A stretch of 6,108 nucleotides of DNA from an uncultured Eubacteriales bacterium. Its GTDB lineage: Bacteria > Bacillota > Clostridia > Oscillospirales > Butyricicoccaceae. The DNA is taken from assembly GCA_900555855.1 (NCBI GenBank), contig USML01000099.1, positions 1 through 6,108 of the forward strand. The letters run 5' to 3'. Shown here piece after piece: positions 5,168 to 6,108 of the stretch (position 1 is the first letter of the stretch; the number at the start of each line of letters is the position of its first letter). The position numbers and the translations under genes were made by a program. A model generated the notes under the pieces. It was not told where the DNA came from and searched no databases. It worked only from the letters and a program-made list of their open reading frames with translations.

Positions 5168-5337
5168 AAATCGGCACAGCGCCGCTTTCTTTTGCATCAT
5201 TTCCGGCGTCAGACCACTCTATGGCCCGGATCAGATAAAACAACAGAACATCCGCTGCAGACCACCGCCGGAATGCCGATTTGCGCCGGGGGCTTGGTTT
5301 TGTATGCACCAGAAAAAGGAGAATCATTACAATCACT
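5168..5337 (+). promoter_or_regulatory. Long leader of the RNase J mRNA with nested repeats
   Basis: This non-coding stretch has no convincing gene. TTCCGGCG (5201-5208) is the exact reverse complement of CGCCGGAA (5266-5273), so the leader can fold into a long-range stem. Just inside these arms CAGACCAC occurs twice in direct orientation (5210-5217 and 5258-5265). A five-codon frame, ATG at 5221 to TAA at 5238, lacks a ribosome binding site. I recognise no known riboswitch. The 3' end of the leader depends on the predicted promoter and on the start codon chosen. Confidence 0.4.
5316..5322 (+). promoter_or_regulatory. RNase J ribosome binding site with long spacing
   Basis: AAGGAGA is a good Shine-Dalgarno, but its GGAG core (5318-5321) is 16 nt from the first in-frame ATG at 5338, well beyond the usual 5-10 nt. 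No in-frame ATG, GTG or TTG lies nearer; in-frame ATC at 5323 and ATT at 5326 are the only closer rare start codons. Confidence 0.5.
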
Positions 5338-6108
5338 ATGGCAGAAAACAAAAAAGAAAATCAGACTGCAGAAAAGCGCCGCCGCGTGGCCTTCCGCAGA
5401 AAGCCCAAGACCGCCATCCCCCAGCCGGAGGAGCGTCCGGCAGCGGGACAGGCCGCGCCCGGCGAAAAAAAGCCGGCAGGCCGCCGGGCCCCCCAGAAGG
5501 ACCAGACGCCCAAGCCTGCGCCCCGGGGCGCGGCGGGCCAGAAGCGGAGCCGCGCCAGGAGCGCTTCTCAGGAGCACCCTGCGGAGCGCCCGGAGCAGAT
5601 GCCGGAGGAGCCGCTCCAGCGGAAGAAAAACGCCCGGAGCGCCGGCCGGCAGAAGCCCCGGCAGGAGACCTTTGACAAGCCCCGGCTGCGGGTGATCCCC
5701 CTGGGCGGCCTCAATGAGATCGGCAAGAACATGACCGTCCTGGAATATGGGCAGGATATCATCATCATCGACGCGGGCATGACCTTCCCGGACGAGGACC
5801 TGCTGGGCGTGGATATGGTCATCCCGGACATCACCTATCTCCAGAAAAACCGGGATAAGGTGAAGGCCATCTTCCTGACCCACGCCCATGAGGACCATAT
5901 CGGCGCGCTGCCCTATGTGCTGCGGGAGCTGAATGTGCCCGTCTACTGCACAGGGCTCACCGCCGGGCTGGTGCGGCTCAAGCTGCAGGAGCACAAGGAT
6001 CTGAAGAAGCCGAAAATTCATGTGAGAAAGGATGGCGACCGGGTGAAGGCCGGGTGCTTCGAGGTGGAGTTCATCCATGTGAACCACTCGGTGGCCGATG
6101 CCTGCGCC
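5338..6108 (+). CDS. Ribonuclease J, N-terminal part (3' truncated by the window)
   Basis: The frame is open to the last base, giving 257 residues. RNase J is a zinc-dependent metallo-beta-lactamase/beta-CASP nuclease with endonuclease and 5'-3' exonuclease activity, central to mRNA decay and rRNA maturation in Firmicutes. From residue 117 the match is clear: LRVIPLGGLNEIGKNM, IIIDAGMTFPDEDLLGVD, then the metal-binding HAHEDH motif at 182-187 (H182, H184, D186, H187) and NHSVAD with H250 at the correct distance for another metal ligand. The first ~115 residues are an unusual extension rich in Lys, Arg, Pro, Gln and Ala, absent from Bacillus RNase J1 and probably disordered. The beta-CASP and C-terminal domains lie outside the window. 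Start ATG 5338 is the first plausible codon, though its Shine-Dalgarno is far. tepA upstream fits the known neighbourhood. Confidence 0.93.
   Translation, partial: MAENKKENQTAEKRRRVAFRRKPKTAIPQPEERPAAGQAAPGEKKPAGRRAPQKDQTPKPAPRGAAGQKRSRARSASQEHPAERPEQMPEEPLQRKKNARSAGRQKPRQETFDKPRLRVIPLGGLNEIGKNMTVLEYGQDIIIIDAGMTFPDEDLLGVDMVIPDITYLQKNRDKVKAIFLTHAHEDHIGALPYVLRELNVPVYCTGLTAGLVRLKLQEHKDLKKPKIHVRKDGDRVKAGCFEVEFIHVNHSVADACA

Noticed and set aside
5221..5238. Five-codon upstream open frame in the RNase J leader
   Set aside because: No ribosome binding site and no distinctive codons; too short to support as a leader peptide.
4929..5351. Minus-strand frame with a hydrophobic, signal-like start
   Set aside because: It begins with TTG without a ribosome binding site and lies antisense to the RNase J leader and the coupled small gene; the hydrophobic start is probably chance.
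4925..5695. Plus-strand frame spanning the small gene, promoter and RNase J start
   Set aside because: It ignores the RNase J frame and runs through the intergenic control region; the Arg/Pro/Ser-rich end is a shadow of the RNase J extension.
1..6108. CRISPR arrays, tRNA or rRNA genes, transposases, toxin-antitoxin or defence genes
   Set aside because: No regularly spaced long repeats, cloverleaf-like sequences, transposase motifs or defence domains were seen on either strand.

Overview
The window is GC-rich, and its gene content and order point to a Gram-positive bacterium of class Clostridia, probably a gut Oscillospirales-type organism. Supporting signs are a TepA-type ClpP-like protein next to ribonuclease J, strong GGAGG-type ribosome binding sites, an XkdX/DUF6273-style phage tail module, a DUF6440 protein, and an RF1 with the PET tripeptide familiar from Firmicutes. 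The assignment is inferred from protein resemblance; no rRNA or other taxonomic marker is present.

Region 1 (1-976, plus strand) is the end of a prophage or phage-tail-like module. It holds the C-terminal part of a DUF6273-like structural protein with three GVW repeats, a small unrecognised tail-module protein, and a 42-residue XkdX protein that overlaps its neighbour. A strong intrinsic terminator closes the module at 989-1021. No holin, lysin or integrase follows.

Region 2 (1012-3849, plus strand) is a housekeeping operon. A promoter overlapping the phage terminator drives prfA (release factor 1), followed 13 nt later by one open frame that fuses a complete Sua5/YwlC threonylcarbamoyl-AMP synthase to a complete dephospho-CoA kinase (CoaE). 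RF1 acts in translation termination, Sua5 makes the precursor of tRNA t6A, and CoaE completes coenzyme A. prmC, the RF1 methyltransferase gene that often neighbours prfA, is absent. A long hairpin with a T-run ends the operon and may also serve the convergent gene.

Region 3 (3870-4236) contains a minus-strand DUF6440 gene and an AT-rich divergent control region.

Region 4 (4237-6108, plus strand) holds tepA, an ATGA-coupled 56-residue orphan gene, a promoter with a roughly 170-nt leader containing nested repeats, and the 5' part of an RNase J gene. The RNase J has a basic, low-complexity N-terminal extension of about 115 residues.

The points most worth a second look are the Sua5-CoaE fusion, with a possible internal start in its linker; the Gln at a normally His position of the RF1 codon-recognition region; the RNase J leader and N-terminal extension; and the unrecognised 56-residue gene. 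I saw no CRISPR array, tRNA, rRNA, insertion sequence or anything resembling a dedicated defence system.
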